33,185 bases of DNA from Synechococcales cyanobacterium bin2.concoct.b11b12b14.033. Lineage in GTDB: Bacteria > Cyanobacteriota > Vampirovibrionia > Caenarcaniphilales > Caenarcanaceae. Below the pieces are notes generated by a model that worked only from the letters and a program-made list of their open reading frames with translations, was not told where the DNA came from and made no database searches. The stretch is from positions 1-33,185 of the forward strand of contig JAAFJH010000016.1 of NCBI GenBank assembly GCA_013298875.1, given 5' to 3'. The first letter of the stretch is position 1. Every line of letters begins with the position of its first letter. The translations under genes were made by a program, and so were the position numbers. Shown one piece after another: positions 1 to 9,006 of this stretch.

Positions 1-1252
1 AAGTAAGTAAATCATTTAGTTTAAATTTATTTTGTAAAAGGTTTATGCCAATTATACCAATTAACATTCCGCTTCCAATCATGGTTAATAAAGTGTTTAA
101 TTTGTCCGTAGCTAAAGCAATTAAAGCAATATAAAATACTGAAGTTAAAAACGATAATGCACAAGCTAATTCAATTGTTCTTTTAGTTTTTTGATGAGTT
201 TTTAAATAAGCAATGGTACTTTGAAAACTTTCTATAAATTGAATGAATATATTTTTATACTTTATTTCGTTTCCGGGTGATGCACCTTTTTGTATCCATT
301 CATGAGCTTTGGTGTGAAAAATATCATATTCGTAATTAGAATTTATTAAAATTTCATCTAATTTATCTTGTGAAACTTGATATTGATCTTTTAATGATTT
401 TTCAAGAGAATGTATTTTATCAATTTCAGAAATCTTAATTTTGCCCTGTCCTAAAAGCTCTTGAAGCTTATTTATAGATAATTGATTTTTTTCTTCTAAC
501 TTAATAAATTTTGCTAATATCAAACTGATAATAGAAGTAATTAAAATACTTAATATTATAAAAGGAAAATACTTCTCTTCCTTTCCTAGTAATGAAGAAT
601 TAATTAAACAACCAATTAAAATATTTAAACTAATAACTAAAGCATTAGCTGCTCGTAAATTAGATTTTGATACTATGTGGGGTATTAAACTTAAAGTAAT
701 AATATTTATAAAAATAGATATTATAGAAAAAGCAAAAATGAGCAATGGAACCATCAAGCTAGAAGAAAATATTGGTTCTAATAGTTGTACTAAAGAGGGA
801 ACGGATAAAATATATAGAAGTGATTTAATTAAAATATGGACTTTTTTATTAAAGCAATGTACTGCAAATATACCTAAAAATAAATTACTTAAAATAGGGT
901 TATTAAAAAATCCTACATCTCCAGACAAAGAAACTAAAAACCAGACGCCTAACCACAAGACAATTGACATAATAATTCCTAAAATTCCAACTTTAACTAA
1001 AATGCTTTTAATTAAAATATCTTTCTTTTTGTATTTATCAGCTAAATAACCAGCTAGCGGAGCAAAAAATATATATGGCAAAATCGAAATTATAGTAATA
1101 AAAACTGGGTCAATTTTATTTAATTGCTTTATAGCTGATAGTTGTACTAATTTATCGCTAAAGATTACAAATATATTGATTAAGAGAAGTAATATAAAGT
1201 TTTTATTCGTAAATAAATTATTAGTTGCTTTAGTACTTATTTTTTCAGACAT
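1..1252 (-). CDS. MFS-type transporter (LplT-like), partial, runs off the left edge
   Basis: Continuous open minus frame from ATG at 1252 to base 1, absent from the ORF track because no stop lies in the window. Translation MSEKISTKATNNLFTNKNFILLLLINIFVIFSDKLVQLSAIKQL...IISILPYIFFAPLAGYLADKYKKKDILI: multiple hydrophobic segments and an MFS loop2-3-like motif; hydrophilic central loop. Confidence 0.75.
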   Translation of the reverse strand, partial: MSEKISTKATNNLFTNKNFILLLLINIFVIFSDKLVQLSAIKQLNKIDPVFITIISILPYIFFAPLAGYLADKYKKKDILIKSILVKVGILGIIMSIVLWLGVWFLVSLSGDVGFFNNPILSNLFLGIFAVHCFNKKVHILIKSLLYILSVPSLVQLLEPIFSSSLMVPLLIFAFSIISIFINIITLSLIPHIVSKSNLRAANALVISLNILIGCLINSSLLGKEEKYFPFIILSILITSIISLILAKFIKLEEKNQLSINKLQELLGQGKIKISEIDKIHSLEKSLKDQYQVSQDKLDEILINSNYEYDIFHTKAHEWIQKGASPGNEIKYKNIFIQFIESFQSTIAYLKTHQKTKRTIELACALSFLTSVFYIALIALATDKLNTLLTMIGSGMLIGIIGINLLQNKFKLNDLLT

Positions 1253-1427
1253 TTTATTAATTCTCTGCTTATTTATTTAAAATACCCAATAATAATTCTT
1301 TTTTGTTTTTGCTGTCAGCCTAAATGAATTTTATAAACTTATACTTTTTCAGTCAGCCTTATTATTTATTAGAGGTTTATAATTAAAGGATTCTTTGCAT
1401 ATTAACTATTAAAAGCGGATAAATATT

Positions 1428-1862
1428 ATGGAATTTAATAAACAACAATTTTCTAAGTTTGTAATGGAAAGGCCTTATTTAGGTGAAGTCAAACCTGAAG
1501 AATTAAATGCTAATGAAAAATTATTTAAGCACTCTTTGGATAAAGCTGGTTGCGGTGATTCATATGAAATATCCGTAAAAGTTAATGAAGCTGGCCAAAT
1601 TACAAATGCTAAATATATAACTTATGGTTGTGGTTATGCTCAGGCCACTTGCTGTGCTTTGATTGAGTCGATTATTAACCAAGATATTAAAGATATTGAT
1701 AATTGGACTGAAAAAGATATTACTCAAAAAATCGAAAATATTATGGGTGAATATCCAGTGCATAAAAAGGCTTATATGTTTTTTGCCAAAGAATTAATTG
1801 AAGGAATTTGCCATAAAGCTTTAGGAAAAGAAGAATTGGTTTCGAATGTGGCAAAAAATTAA
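1428..1862 (+). CDS. IscU/NifU N-terminal-like iron-sulfur cluster scaffold protein
   Basis: GCGDSYEI..., YGCGYAQATCCAL and a C-terminal GICHKAL give the three-cysteine pattern of IscU/NifU_N proteins. Confidence 0.7.
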   Translation: MEFNKQQFSKFVMERPYLGEVKPEELNANEKLFKHSLDKAGCGDSYEISVKVNEAGQITNAKYITYGCGYAQATCCALIESIINQDIKDIDNWTEKDITQKIENIMGEYPVHKKAYMFFAKELIEGICHKALGKEELVSNVAKN

Positions 1863-2727
1863 AATTTGGGCTGAAATGATTAGATTGGAGCATACGGTTT
1901 TTTCCGCTCCTTTTATGTTAATTGCAATGCTTTGGGCAAAGTCTCAGAGCGGATGGCCAAGCTTTCAACAATTATTTTTTTGCGCTTTAGCTTTATTAGG
2001 TGCTAGATCCGCCAGCATGTCTTTGAATCGGGTAATTGACGCTCAAATTGATGCTTTAAATCCTCGTACCGCTGAAAGAGCAATCCCGAAAGGGACAATT
2101 AAAGTTTGGCAAGCGATTTTAATGGCCATTATTGGTTTTGTCTTAATGTATTTATCAGCCTTGAATTTAAACGCAATTTGTCTGTTTTTATTTCCCTTGG
2201 CAGTATTTTTATTAAGTTTTTATTCATATAGCAAAAGATTTACTTGGCTCTGTCATATTATTTTGGGCATTTGCATTAGCGGAGCCGCACTGGGAGGTTG
2301 GTTGGCCATTGGTGGAAAATTTACTAGCCCAATTATATTTTTAACTTTAGGAATTACTTTCTGGGTCAGCGGTTTTGATATTTTATATGCTTTACAAGAC
2401 TTAAATTTTGACCAAGAAAAAAAGCTTTTTAGTATTCCAGCCAAATTTGGAATGGAAAAATCTTTACAAATTAGTGCCACATTTCATTTTATATGTTTGA
2501 GTTGTTTTATCCTGAGCGGCTGGAGCTTATTTTATTTTACAAAGCAAATTAATTTTAGTCAGCTTATAATTTGGTTTGCAGCTTTGGCAGCGTCTAGCAA
2601 ATGGTTTTATGCTCAGCACCAATTAATTCAAGAAAATCCAAGTCAAATTGAAAAAATCTTTTTTACAGCTAATGCCAAAATTTCTTTTTTATTATTTTTA
2701 AGCGTTTTAATCGGTAAATTATTTTAA
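1846..2727 (+). CDS. UbiA-family prenyltransferase (4-hydroxybenzoate polyprenyltransferase-like, MqnP-type)
   Basis: IRLEHTVFSAPFM, NRVIDAQIDALNPRTAERAIPKG motif and polytopic membrane profile; start overlaps the previous CDS by 17 bp. Confidence 0.85.
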   Translation: MWQKIKIWAEMIRLEHTVFSAPFMLIAMLWAKSQSGWPSFQQLFFCALALLGARSASMSLNRVIDAQIDALNPRTAERAIPKGTIKVWQAILMAIIGFVLMYLSALNLNAICLFLFPLAVFLLSFYSYSKRFTWLCHIILGICISGAALGGWLAIGGKFTSPIIFLTLGITFWVSGFDILYALQDLNFDQEKKLFSIPAKFGMEKSLQISATFHFICLSCFILSGWSLFYFTKQINFSQLIIWFAALAASSKWFYAQHQLIQENPSQIEKIFFTANAKISFLLFLSVLIGKLF

Positions 2728-2751
2728 AGACTTGACAGGTTTATTGCTTGG

Positions 2752-2877
2752 TTAATTATTTTTAATCATGTAAATTTGAGTGAAAAAGTATGAATTTCCA
2801 ATTAAATTAATTTTTCTTAATCATGTCAATTTGATTTCAAAATTCAAGTTAATTATTTTTAATCACGTAAAGTTTGG
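2752..2877. repeat. Three imperfect ~28-bp direct repeats (consensus TTAATTaTTTTTAATCAtGTaAAtTTGa)
   Basis: Copies at 2752-2780, 2807-2834 and 2849-2877 in the intergenic region upstream of the MBL hydrolase. Confidence 0.7.
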
Positions 2878-2919
2878 TCTAAAAATTGTAAAGTAAAGTA
2901 AATCTTAAACTAAAAAAAC

Positions 2920-3576
2920 GTGAAAAATCCAAAATCCAATGACCAAAAAAGTTATTATTTCACCATGGTTGAAGGCGGTTACGATGCTAATTTTACTTAT
3001 TTAATCGGGGATCCAGTTAGCAAAGAGTTAGCCTTAATTGACTGTGCGGAAAGATTTGAAATACTAGAAAAGCAGTTAAAAGCCGCATTTGAGCAAGGTT
3101 ATAGTAAATTAAACAAAGTATTTGTAACTCACGGACATCACGATCATGTAGTTAGTTTAAAAGAAATAAAAGAAAAATATAATCCGACTGTTTACTGTCA
3201 TATGGCTGAATATGAAAGATTAATTAAACAAAATAAAGTTGAAATTGATGAATTTATTGAAGACCGGCAAATCCTATCTTTGGGCGAGCAAGAATTAAAA
3301 GCTTTTCATACGCCTGGCCATCAGCCAAGTTCAATGTGTTTTGTTTGGCAAAATAAATTATTTACGGGCGACACTCTATTTGTCGGAGCTTGTGGGCGAC
3401 ACGACTTGCCCGGTGGCAATGCAAATGAATTAGTGCAATCATTAAAGTTTTTAGCCACTACCAATGAGCTTTCTGGCGATTTAGAAGTAAGATCTGGCCA
3501 TAATTATGGCTTCAAACCTTATACAACTTTGGCTTATGAAAGAAAAAATAATCCGCATTTAATTGGAGCTGTCTAA
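2920..3576 (+). CDS. MBL-fold hydrolase (glyoxalase II / ETHE1-like)
   Basis: VTHGHHDHVVS (HxHxDH), TPGHQPSSMCFVWQNKLFTGDTLFVGACGRHD, SGHNYG...ERKNNP. GTG start at 2920; an ATG at 2965 is an alternative. Confidence 0.85.
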   Translation: MKNPKSNDQKSYYFTMVEGGYDANFTYLIGDPVSKELALIDCAERFEILEKQLKAAFEQGYSKLNKVFVTHGHHDHVVSLKEIKEKYNPTVYCHMAEYERLIKQNKVEIDEFIEDRQILSLGEQELKAFHTPGHQPSSMCFVWQNKLFTGDTLFVGACGRHDLPGGNANELVQSLKFLATTNELSGDLEVRSGHNYGFKPYTTLAYERKNNPHLIGAV

Positions 3577-4632
3577 ATCGCAGATGGACGCAGATTTAAT
3601 TGATTCGCTAACAATTTATATTTCTTCAATTTCTTCTTTGGATAAGCCCGTTAATTTAACAATGTCATTCAATTTTAATCCCATTGCTTTTGCGTTTCGG
3701 GCTATTTCTATTTCTCTTGTCTTTTGACCCTTTTCAAAGGAAGTATCTAGGCTATTTTTCCAATCTCTTTTTGCTTTCAAACTATCTTCATAAATTTGGC
3801 GATTCGGCCTGTCATACTTGGCTATTTCACCTAATTCAAACACTTCTTTAAATATTTTTTCTTGCAGCTTTTCAGACACATTTTCCAGCTTTGCCAAGTT
3901 TTTTATCAAATAAATCCATTTCTCAAAATGTGTCTCTAGCTCGGCTTCTTGCTTATTAAACTTGGGTATTTCCAAATATATAAAATTTAATTTATCGCTA
4001 AAAATCTCTTTAGTTTCGGTGTTCATCAGCTTAACACGATGAATATAATCACTACTTTCTTTCTCAATACTAAAATCCATAATTGCAATTGTATAAATTG
4101 CGTTGAATTTGAAGTCCCAATCACCTTTTACGGCTTGTTCTTGTATCGGAAAAGTCGCATAATAAATACTTCTCTCCTTAAAAAATTCTTGTTGTGCCTT
4201 CTGAAGCTCGACTATAAACTTTTCACCAGTTTGGCTTTCGCAATAAATATCATAAATGGCTTTTCTATCCAGCTGAGACATACCCAGTTTTTCTGTTTTC
4301 AAATAAGTGATTTGGGTAATTTTGCCTTTTTCTTCTTCCAATAAACTGTTTAAAAAGTCAATTAATAGCTCTTTATTGGCTTCTTCACCGAATATTTTTT
4401 TAAAACCAAAATCAGTTAATAAATCAATATATTTGTCTGGCATTTAAAGTAATTTTTCAAGATTATAACTTTTGTTTTTTGAACCGCAGATTGTCTGAAC
4501 CAGGATATCCAAGGTTTTAGGATTTTAGGATTTGTGTTTAGAATAATTTTCTTTAGGATGAACTTTTCTAATGTGAATCCTGTTTATCCTTTAATCCGGT
4601 AAATCCTGATTCAAAAATATTTATCTGCGATT
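3576..4632. mobile_element. Putative ~1.06 kb unit carrying an Rpn/PDDEXK gene, bounded by 10-bp inverted repeats AATCGCAGAT
   Basis: AATCGCAGAT at 3576-3585 and its reverse complement ATCTGCGATT at 4623-4632; a long imperfect palindrome lies inside the right end. Confidence 0.35.
3616..4443 (-). CDS. Rpn family / PD-(D/E)XK nuclease family transposase-like protein
   Basis: MPDKYIDLLTDFGFKKIFG...LLIDFLNSLL...DIYC..GEKFIVELQKA...RSIYYATFPIQEQ: typical of the Rpn/PDDEXK_2 family; paralog at 9724-10590. Confidence 0.85.
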   Translation of the reverse strand: MPDKYIDLLTDFGFKKIFGEEANKELLIDFLNSLLEEEKGKITQITYLKTEKLGMSQLDRKAIYDIYCESQTGEKFIVELQKAQQEFFKERSIYYATFPIQEQAVKGDWDFKFNAIYTIAIMDFSIEKESSDYIHRVKLMNTETKEIFSDKLNFIYLEIPKFNKQEAELETHFEKWIYLIKNLAKLENVSEKLQEKIFKEVFELGEIAKYDRPNRQIYEDSLKAKRDWKNSLDTSFEKGQKTREIEIARNAKAMGLKLNDIVKLTGLSKEEIEEI

Positions 4633-4636
4633 GAGA
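4481..4636. repeat. Long imperfect inverted repeat with degenerate internal AGGATTT repeats
   Basis: Arm 4481-4536 (gaaccgcagattgtctgaaccaggatatccaaggttttaggattttaggatttgtg) resembles the reverse complement of 4572-4636 (ctcaatcgcagat...tgaatcaggatttaccggattaaaggataaacaggattcac). Confidence 0.6.
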
Positions 4637-4644
4637 CAAAACAA

Positions 4645-4950
4645 TTATTTATGTTTCTTTTTATCTTTCTCAGAAGCAACTGCGTGCTGAGATGGAGCAG
4701 AAAGAACTACTTTATTGAGAGTCGTTGAAGCTGCAGTTTCAGAATTTGCTTGATCATGACTGGATCTAACTGTAACCGGGCGAGATTGGAGTATTTGTCC
4801 AGATACTCCAGGAACTTTCATTCCATTATTAGTTATTCTGTAAGTGCTATTCAAGATAACTTCTTCGGTTAATTGAACTAATTCGGCAGGTAGGCTTTCA
4901 GAAACTGAAAATATTTCTTCTTCAGAAATATTATACTTATGGTTAATCAT
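4645..4950 (-). CDS. Hypothetical protein (start uncertain; the track uses 5019)
   Basis: ORF of 124 aa in the track. The upstream part overlaps the divergent gene at 5008, so ATG at 4950 (MINHKYNISEEEIF...) is more plausible. No recognised domain. Confidence 0.45.
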   Translation of the reverse strand: MINHKYNISEEEIFSVSESLPAELVQLTEEVILNSTYRITNNGMKVPGVSGQILQSRPVTVRSSHDQANSETAASTTLNKVVLSAPSQHAVASEKDKKKHK

Positions 4951-5007
4951 TGCTTTAACTTTTTGGTTAGAGAATATAAATAAATAGTATAACAAGGAAA
5001 TACCTAT

Positions 5008-5622
5008 ATGGTTTATCAAATTTCTGATTCCAAAATCCTATCGTTACAAAATTATCTACCGATTGCAGAAATAAATAATCTTTTACAATATTTTTATTTA
5101 AGTGAAAGTGACTTTCATGATGTTAATAAATCTCAAGGAAAAGTATTTTTCAGCGAAGAAGTTTTCACATTATTTTTCGATAGATTTAATAAATTAAAGT
5201 TAGACGAAATAATAAAAGCTGAATTTGATTATAAATTTACTTGGGAAGAAGTTCTAAAAAACTCTCCTAAAGATGAATTAATAAGAGTTTGGGCTTTTAA
5301 TGATGGGTTAGAGATTAAAGAGCATATTGATGATTTAGATAAGCTTGGGCAAATTGGAGATAAAAAAATAAGCTTATTGTTACCTATATTCAAATTACCT
5401 AAAACATTTACCAAGGGGGATTTTATTACCCGAGATAGATATGTAAATGAGAATAATGAATTTGTTAAAGATCTTTATCCACCCCAAGCAAACAAAATAG
5501 AATTGCAAAATAACACTTTAATTATCTTTGATGCTGCTTATCCTCATCAATTAACAAAAATCATTAATCCTAATAATAGTTTTGAAAGTTCTTTATTTTT
5601 AGTGTTTATGCAAATCTTTTAG
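5008..5622 (+). CDS. Putative 2OG-Fe(II) oxygenase-like protein
   Basis: HxD in GLEIKEHIDDLDK followed by a distal PH in NTLIIFDAAYPHQLTKI, as in 2OG-Fe(II) dioxygenases; AAGGAAA Shine-Dalgarno-like sequence upstream. Confidence 0.45.
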   Translation: MVYQISDSKILSLQNYLPIAEINNLLQYFYLSESDFHDVNKSQGKVFFSEEVFTLFFDRFNKLKLDEIIKAEFDYKFTWEEVLKNSPKDELIRVWAFNDGLEIKEHIDDLDKLGQIGDKKISLLLPIFKLPKTFTKGDFITRDRYVNENNEFVKDLYPPQANKIELQNNTLIIFDAAYPHQLTKIINPNNSFESSLFLVFMQIF

Positions 5623-7304
5623 ACTTTAACTTGTGTTCTTTCAAAAGGCTTTATATCATTTAATTTCTTTAATTCTCTTTCATGGTAAATAAGAAAACCT
5701 CTATTGGTAACCCCAATCCCAGTTGATAGCCATAAAAGCAAGGATGAAATAAATTGTAAGGTAAGCCCGATTCCAGGCTGATTAAATCCTTTATCTGCAA
5801 GCATAGCAAGACCAGAAAAAAGACCACCAAATCCTAGAAATCCCCCAGAAACAGAACCATTAAAGTGCAGTAAGTCTTTATTAAAAGAAGAAATTATACT
5901 TGTGCCTGCTGATAAACCACGGGACACATTAGTTAAGCCACTTGTAAGAGCTAAAGCTGTATTACCTACAAAGTTTTGCTGAGTAGTTAAACCATTAAGG
6001 GTAGAATTGCTAGGATTATTAACAGTATTACTTTTTGGAGCAAATGCCTCAATCCCTAAAGTAAAAAATGCTGTTAAAGCAGAAATAAATATGGACAAAC
6101 GAGTAGCAGCATTAATGGCAGTTGTCGCCGCGGGAAATAAACCTTGGGACAGTCTATTAGTCCATAAAAACCAAGCTAATTCTCCTTCTTTAAGGTTTCT
6201 GCCAAGCTTTTGTTCTTTTTGTTTTAAAGCATATTTTAGTCCATCAATTCTTAGACCCTCAACTTTTTCTTCGCTTACTCCTTCTTCGACCCTTTTATTC
6301 CTACCAAACGGAGTTCCTTGAAATCTCTCTCCATTTAAAATACCTTCTTTTAATTCTAAAAGAACTTCTTTAAAACTTCTAATTTCTATCTTTAATTGTT
6401 CAAAAAAAACTTTTGGATAAGAACCTAGCTTTCGCTCATCCCAGTTCTTGGCTCCACCAAATATTATCTTTTTCAAATCATGCTCAGCATAAAAATTAAT
6501 TGGCCAGTTGTCTTTATCATAGCGGCTTTCCCTATTATATTTTTCAACTCTGGTATATCTGCATGATTTTGAAAGAGTAGGAATTAAAGCTAAAAAGCTA
6601 AACGACATTATAAAATTAAAAATCGAATTACCAAAAAATTGAACCCATGCCTGAACTGCTTTATTAGACTTATTAATTTCGGCTTCTTTTTTATATAATT
6701 CGCCAAGCCTTACCATAATCTGTTCTTTTCTTTCATGCGTAAGATTTGGAGTTTTAAGTTCGTCTGCTAATGATTGAATTTCGGTATTAATTGCCCTTAA
6801 TGCGACACCATTATCCAAGGATTTTTTATTATTAGGAGCAGCAATAAAATGATTAGCTAAAGCTAAAAGACCATAAGTTATTGCTCGACCTGGTGAAGGA
6901 GTTAAAAGAGAGATAATAAGATTAATAATAGTAATGGCTTGAAATAAAGGATCAAAAGCATAAGCCAGTTTACTAACAATATCTGCCCAGAAAGGGTCAT
7001 CGGGTAATTTGGCATTTGCTGTACTAACCCAATTTTTAAATAAAAGAGCTGGTAAAGCTGGTACGCCCACCCCAATTAAAGCTAAGGGTAGTAATTTTTG
7101 TACTGGATTCGCCCCACTTTCTTCGCCTGAAGCTAATAAAAAACTTCCAAAAATTTTGGCATCTCCTCCAAGGGTTTTAGCTTTATCCATAAAACTGGGT
7201 TTAAGCTCTTTATCAGCATGAGAAACTTTTTCTGCCACAGCACCACTTCTAGCAGATACTTTTCTTGGGTTTAAGCTTGGTGATTGTGTAATTCCAGCGA
7301 CCAT
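5619..7304 (-). CDS. Hypothetical multi-pass membrane protein (561 aa)
   Basis: Long intact ORF with several hydrophobic segments; convergent with a 4-bp overlap to the previous gene. No family recognised. Confidence 0.75.
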   Translation of the reverse strand: MVAGITQSPSLNPRKVSARSGAVAEKVSHADKELKPSFMDKAKTLGGDAKIFGSFLLASGEESGANPVQKLLPLALIGVGVPALPALLFKNWVSTANAKLPDDPFWADIVSKLAYAFDPLFQAITIINLIISLLTPSPGRAITYGLLALANHFIAAPNNKKSLDNGVALRAINTEIQSLADELKTPNLTHERKEQIMVRLGELYKKEAEINKSNKAVQAWVQFFGNSIFNFIMSFSFLALIPTLSKSCRYTRVEKYNRESRYDKDNWPINFYAEHDLKKIIFGGAKNWDERKLGSYPKVFFEQLKIEIRSFKEVLLELKEGILNGERFQGTPFGRNKRVEEGVSEEKVEGLRIDGLKYALKQKEQKLGRNLKEGELAWFLWTNRLSQGLFPAATTAINAATRLSIFISALTAFFTLGIEAFAPKSNTVNNPSNSTLNGLTTQQNFVGNTALALTSGLTNVSRGLSAGTSIISSFNKDLLHFNGSVSGGFLGFGGLFSGLAMLADKGFNQPGIGLTLQFISSLLLWLSTGIGVTNRGFLIYHERELKKLNDIKPFERTQVKV

Positions 7305-7463
7305 ATTTAAATTTATAAATTAAAAAAGAGATATTATTGGATTCCTTCATTCAAAGCCATTAAAATGACCTTCTGAAGAGATATTAAAATTTTAAAAAGA
7401 AAGGCTTAATAATAAATCGTTTTAAAGCTCTCATCCTCTTAAGCAGAGAAACTATCTCAAGTT

Positions 7464-7487
7464 CCCCCTAAAGGGGGCGGAGGGGGC
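7464..7487. repeat. G/C-rich palindromic motif CCCCCTAAAGGGGGCGGAGGGGGC
   Basis: CCCCC-TAAA-GGGGG hairpin plus a second GGGGG run, in an otherwise AT-rich intergenic region. Confidence 0.6.
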
Positions 7488-7623
7488 ATTAAAAGTAATT
7501 AATTTATAAGCTATTTAGTTTGTATTGAGTAAATTAGTATTAAAGGTTATATTTATTATTCTATAACATTTCCCAAATCTTTTCTTAACAATTTGATTAT
7601 TTTTTTCAAATATTAAAGAAAGA

Positions 7624-8892
7624 TTATATCTCGCTTAAAACTAAGGACGTATTATGTCCACCAAAACCCAAAGAGTTAATCATAGCATATTTAATATGCT
7701 TCCCTTCCCGTGCAGTATTTGGTACATAATCTAAATCACATTCGGGGTCTGGTTTATGATAATTAATAGTCGGAGGAACTTGTTTAGTTTGTAAAGTTTT
7801 TATACTGGCCAAAACGCCCATAGGTCCAGCTGCTCCAATCATATGGCCAGTCATAGACTTGGTACTATTTATCCATAATTTTTTAGCATGATCACCAAAA
7901 GTTAATTTGATAGCCGCTGTTTCTCTTGCATCATTTAATGGGGTTGAAGTGCCATGTGCATGAATATAAAAAAGGTCTTCTTGGTTTAATCCGGCTCGAC
8001 TCATAGCTTCTTTCATAGCTCGAGAAGCCCCTTCCCCAGTTTCATGTGGAGCAGTTATATGATAGGCATCACAACTACCAGCTCCGCCTAATATTTCAGC
8101 ATAAATTTTAGCTCCTCTCTTTTTCGCTGCTTCATATTCTTCAAGGGTAAACATAATTGAGCCTTCGGACATTATAAAACCATCACGATCTGCTGAAAAA
8201 GGGCAACAAGCTTCTGCTGCTGGCACATTACGACGAGATAAAGCCCGCATATTATAAAAAGAAGTAACCGCCAGAGGCATTAAACAGGCTTCAGTTCCAC
8301 CAGTTACTATTGCCTCAGAAAGACCAAATTTAATATTATAAAAAGCATCTAATAAAGCATCTAAACCGCTAGCACAAGCTGTTGATTCACTTTTAGCTTG
8401 TCCTTTTAAACCAAATTCAATTCCTACTTGGCCAGCTGGAGCATTTGGCATTAACCTAATAATTGAACGAACACCAACTCTTTTAGGTCCCAAATTAATT
8501 AATTTGTAAATATCTTCGCTGGTGGTCGAAATACCGCCAATACCAGTTCCTACAAAAACACCTATTTTTTCACTGTTTAATTCACCTTTTTCGATAGCTT
8601 TTAAAAGTCCTGAATCTTCAATCGCTATTTTAGAAGCGGCTACGCAAAACAAAGAAACTCTATCCATATCTTTAGACATTGAGTCAGCTTTAGGTTGCGG
8701 AAAATAATTTTGAATAGCAAAGTCGGTTATTTCTCCAGCAATTTTGGCTTCCATATTAAATTCAGATGGATTAAACAAAGAAATATTTTTAATACCGCTA
8801 ATTCCATTAACTAAACTACGCCAAATATTCTCAACATTGTCTCCCAAAGGAGTGATTGCACCAATACCAGTTATTACAACTCGTCTATTCAT
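7624..8892 (-). CDS. fabF: Beta-ketoacyl-[ACP] synthase II
   Basis: MNRRVVITGIGAITPLGDNVENIW, active-site STACASGLDAL, HAHGTSTPLND, KSMTGHMIGAAGPMG, LGFGGHNTSLVL. Confidence 0.97.
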   Translation of the reverse strand: MNRRVVITGIGAITPLGDNVENIWRSLVNGISGIKNISLFNPSEFNMEAKIAGEITDFAIQNYFPQPKADSMSKDMDRVSLFCVAASKIAIEDSGLLKAIEKGELNSEKIGVFVGTGIGGISTTSEDIYKLINLGPKRVGVRSIIRLMPNAPAGQVGIEFGLKGQAKSESTACASGLDALLDAFYNIKFGLSEAIVTGGTEACLMPLAVTSFYNMRALSRRNVPAAEACCPFSADRDGFIMSEGSIMFTLEEYEAAKKRGAKIYAEILGGAGSCDAYHITAPHETGEGASRAMKEAMSRAGLNQEDLFYIHAHGTSTPLNDARETAAIKLTFGDHAKKLWINSTKSMTGHMIGAAGPMGVLASIKTLQTKQVPPTINYHKPDPECDLDYVPNTAREGKHIKYAMINSLGFGGHNTSLVLSEI

Positions 8893-9006
8893 AAAAGCTT
8901 TCCTAGATATTTTTGTCCATTTTAGCTGATTTTCTAATTAATTTTGAGCTTTTATTTGTAAATCGCCTTAAAAAGTTGTTTGGACTGCTTATTAGTTTTG
9001 ATTTTA

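Noticed and set aside
675-1049. 124-aa plus-strand ORF
   Set aside because: Antisense to the continuous MFS transporter frame on the minus strand; K/I/T-rich composition typical of spurious antisense ORFs.
2752-2877. Repeats considered as a CRISPR array
   Set aside because: Only three imperfect copies, unequal spacing (55 and 42 bp), no cas genes.
6007-6321. 104-aa plus-strand ORF inside 5619-7304
   Set aside because: Antisense to a long intact ORF with membrane-protein character; no independent support.
8522-8929. Plus-strand ORFs 8522-8707 and 8744-8929
   Set aside because: Antisense to fabF, which is unambiguous.
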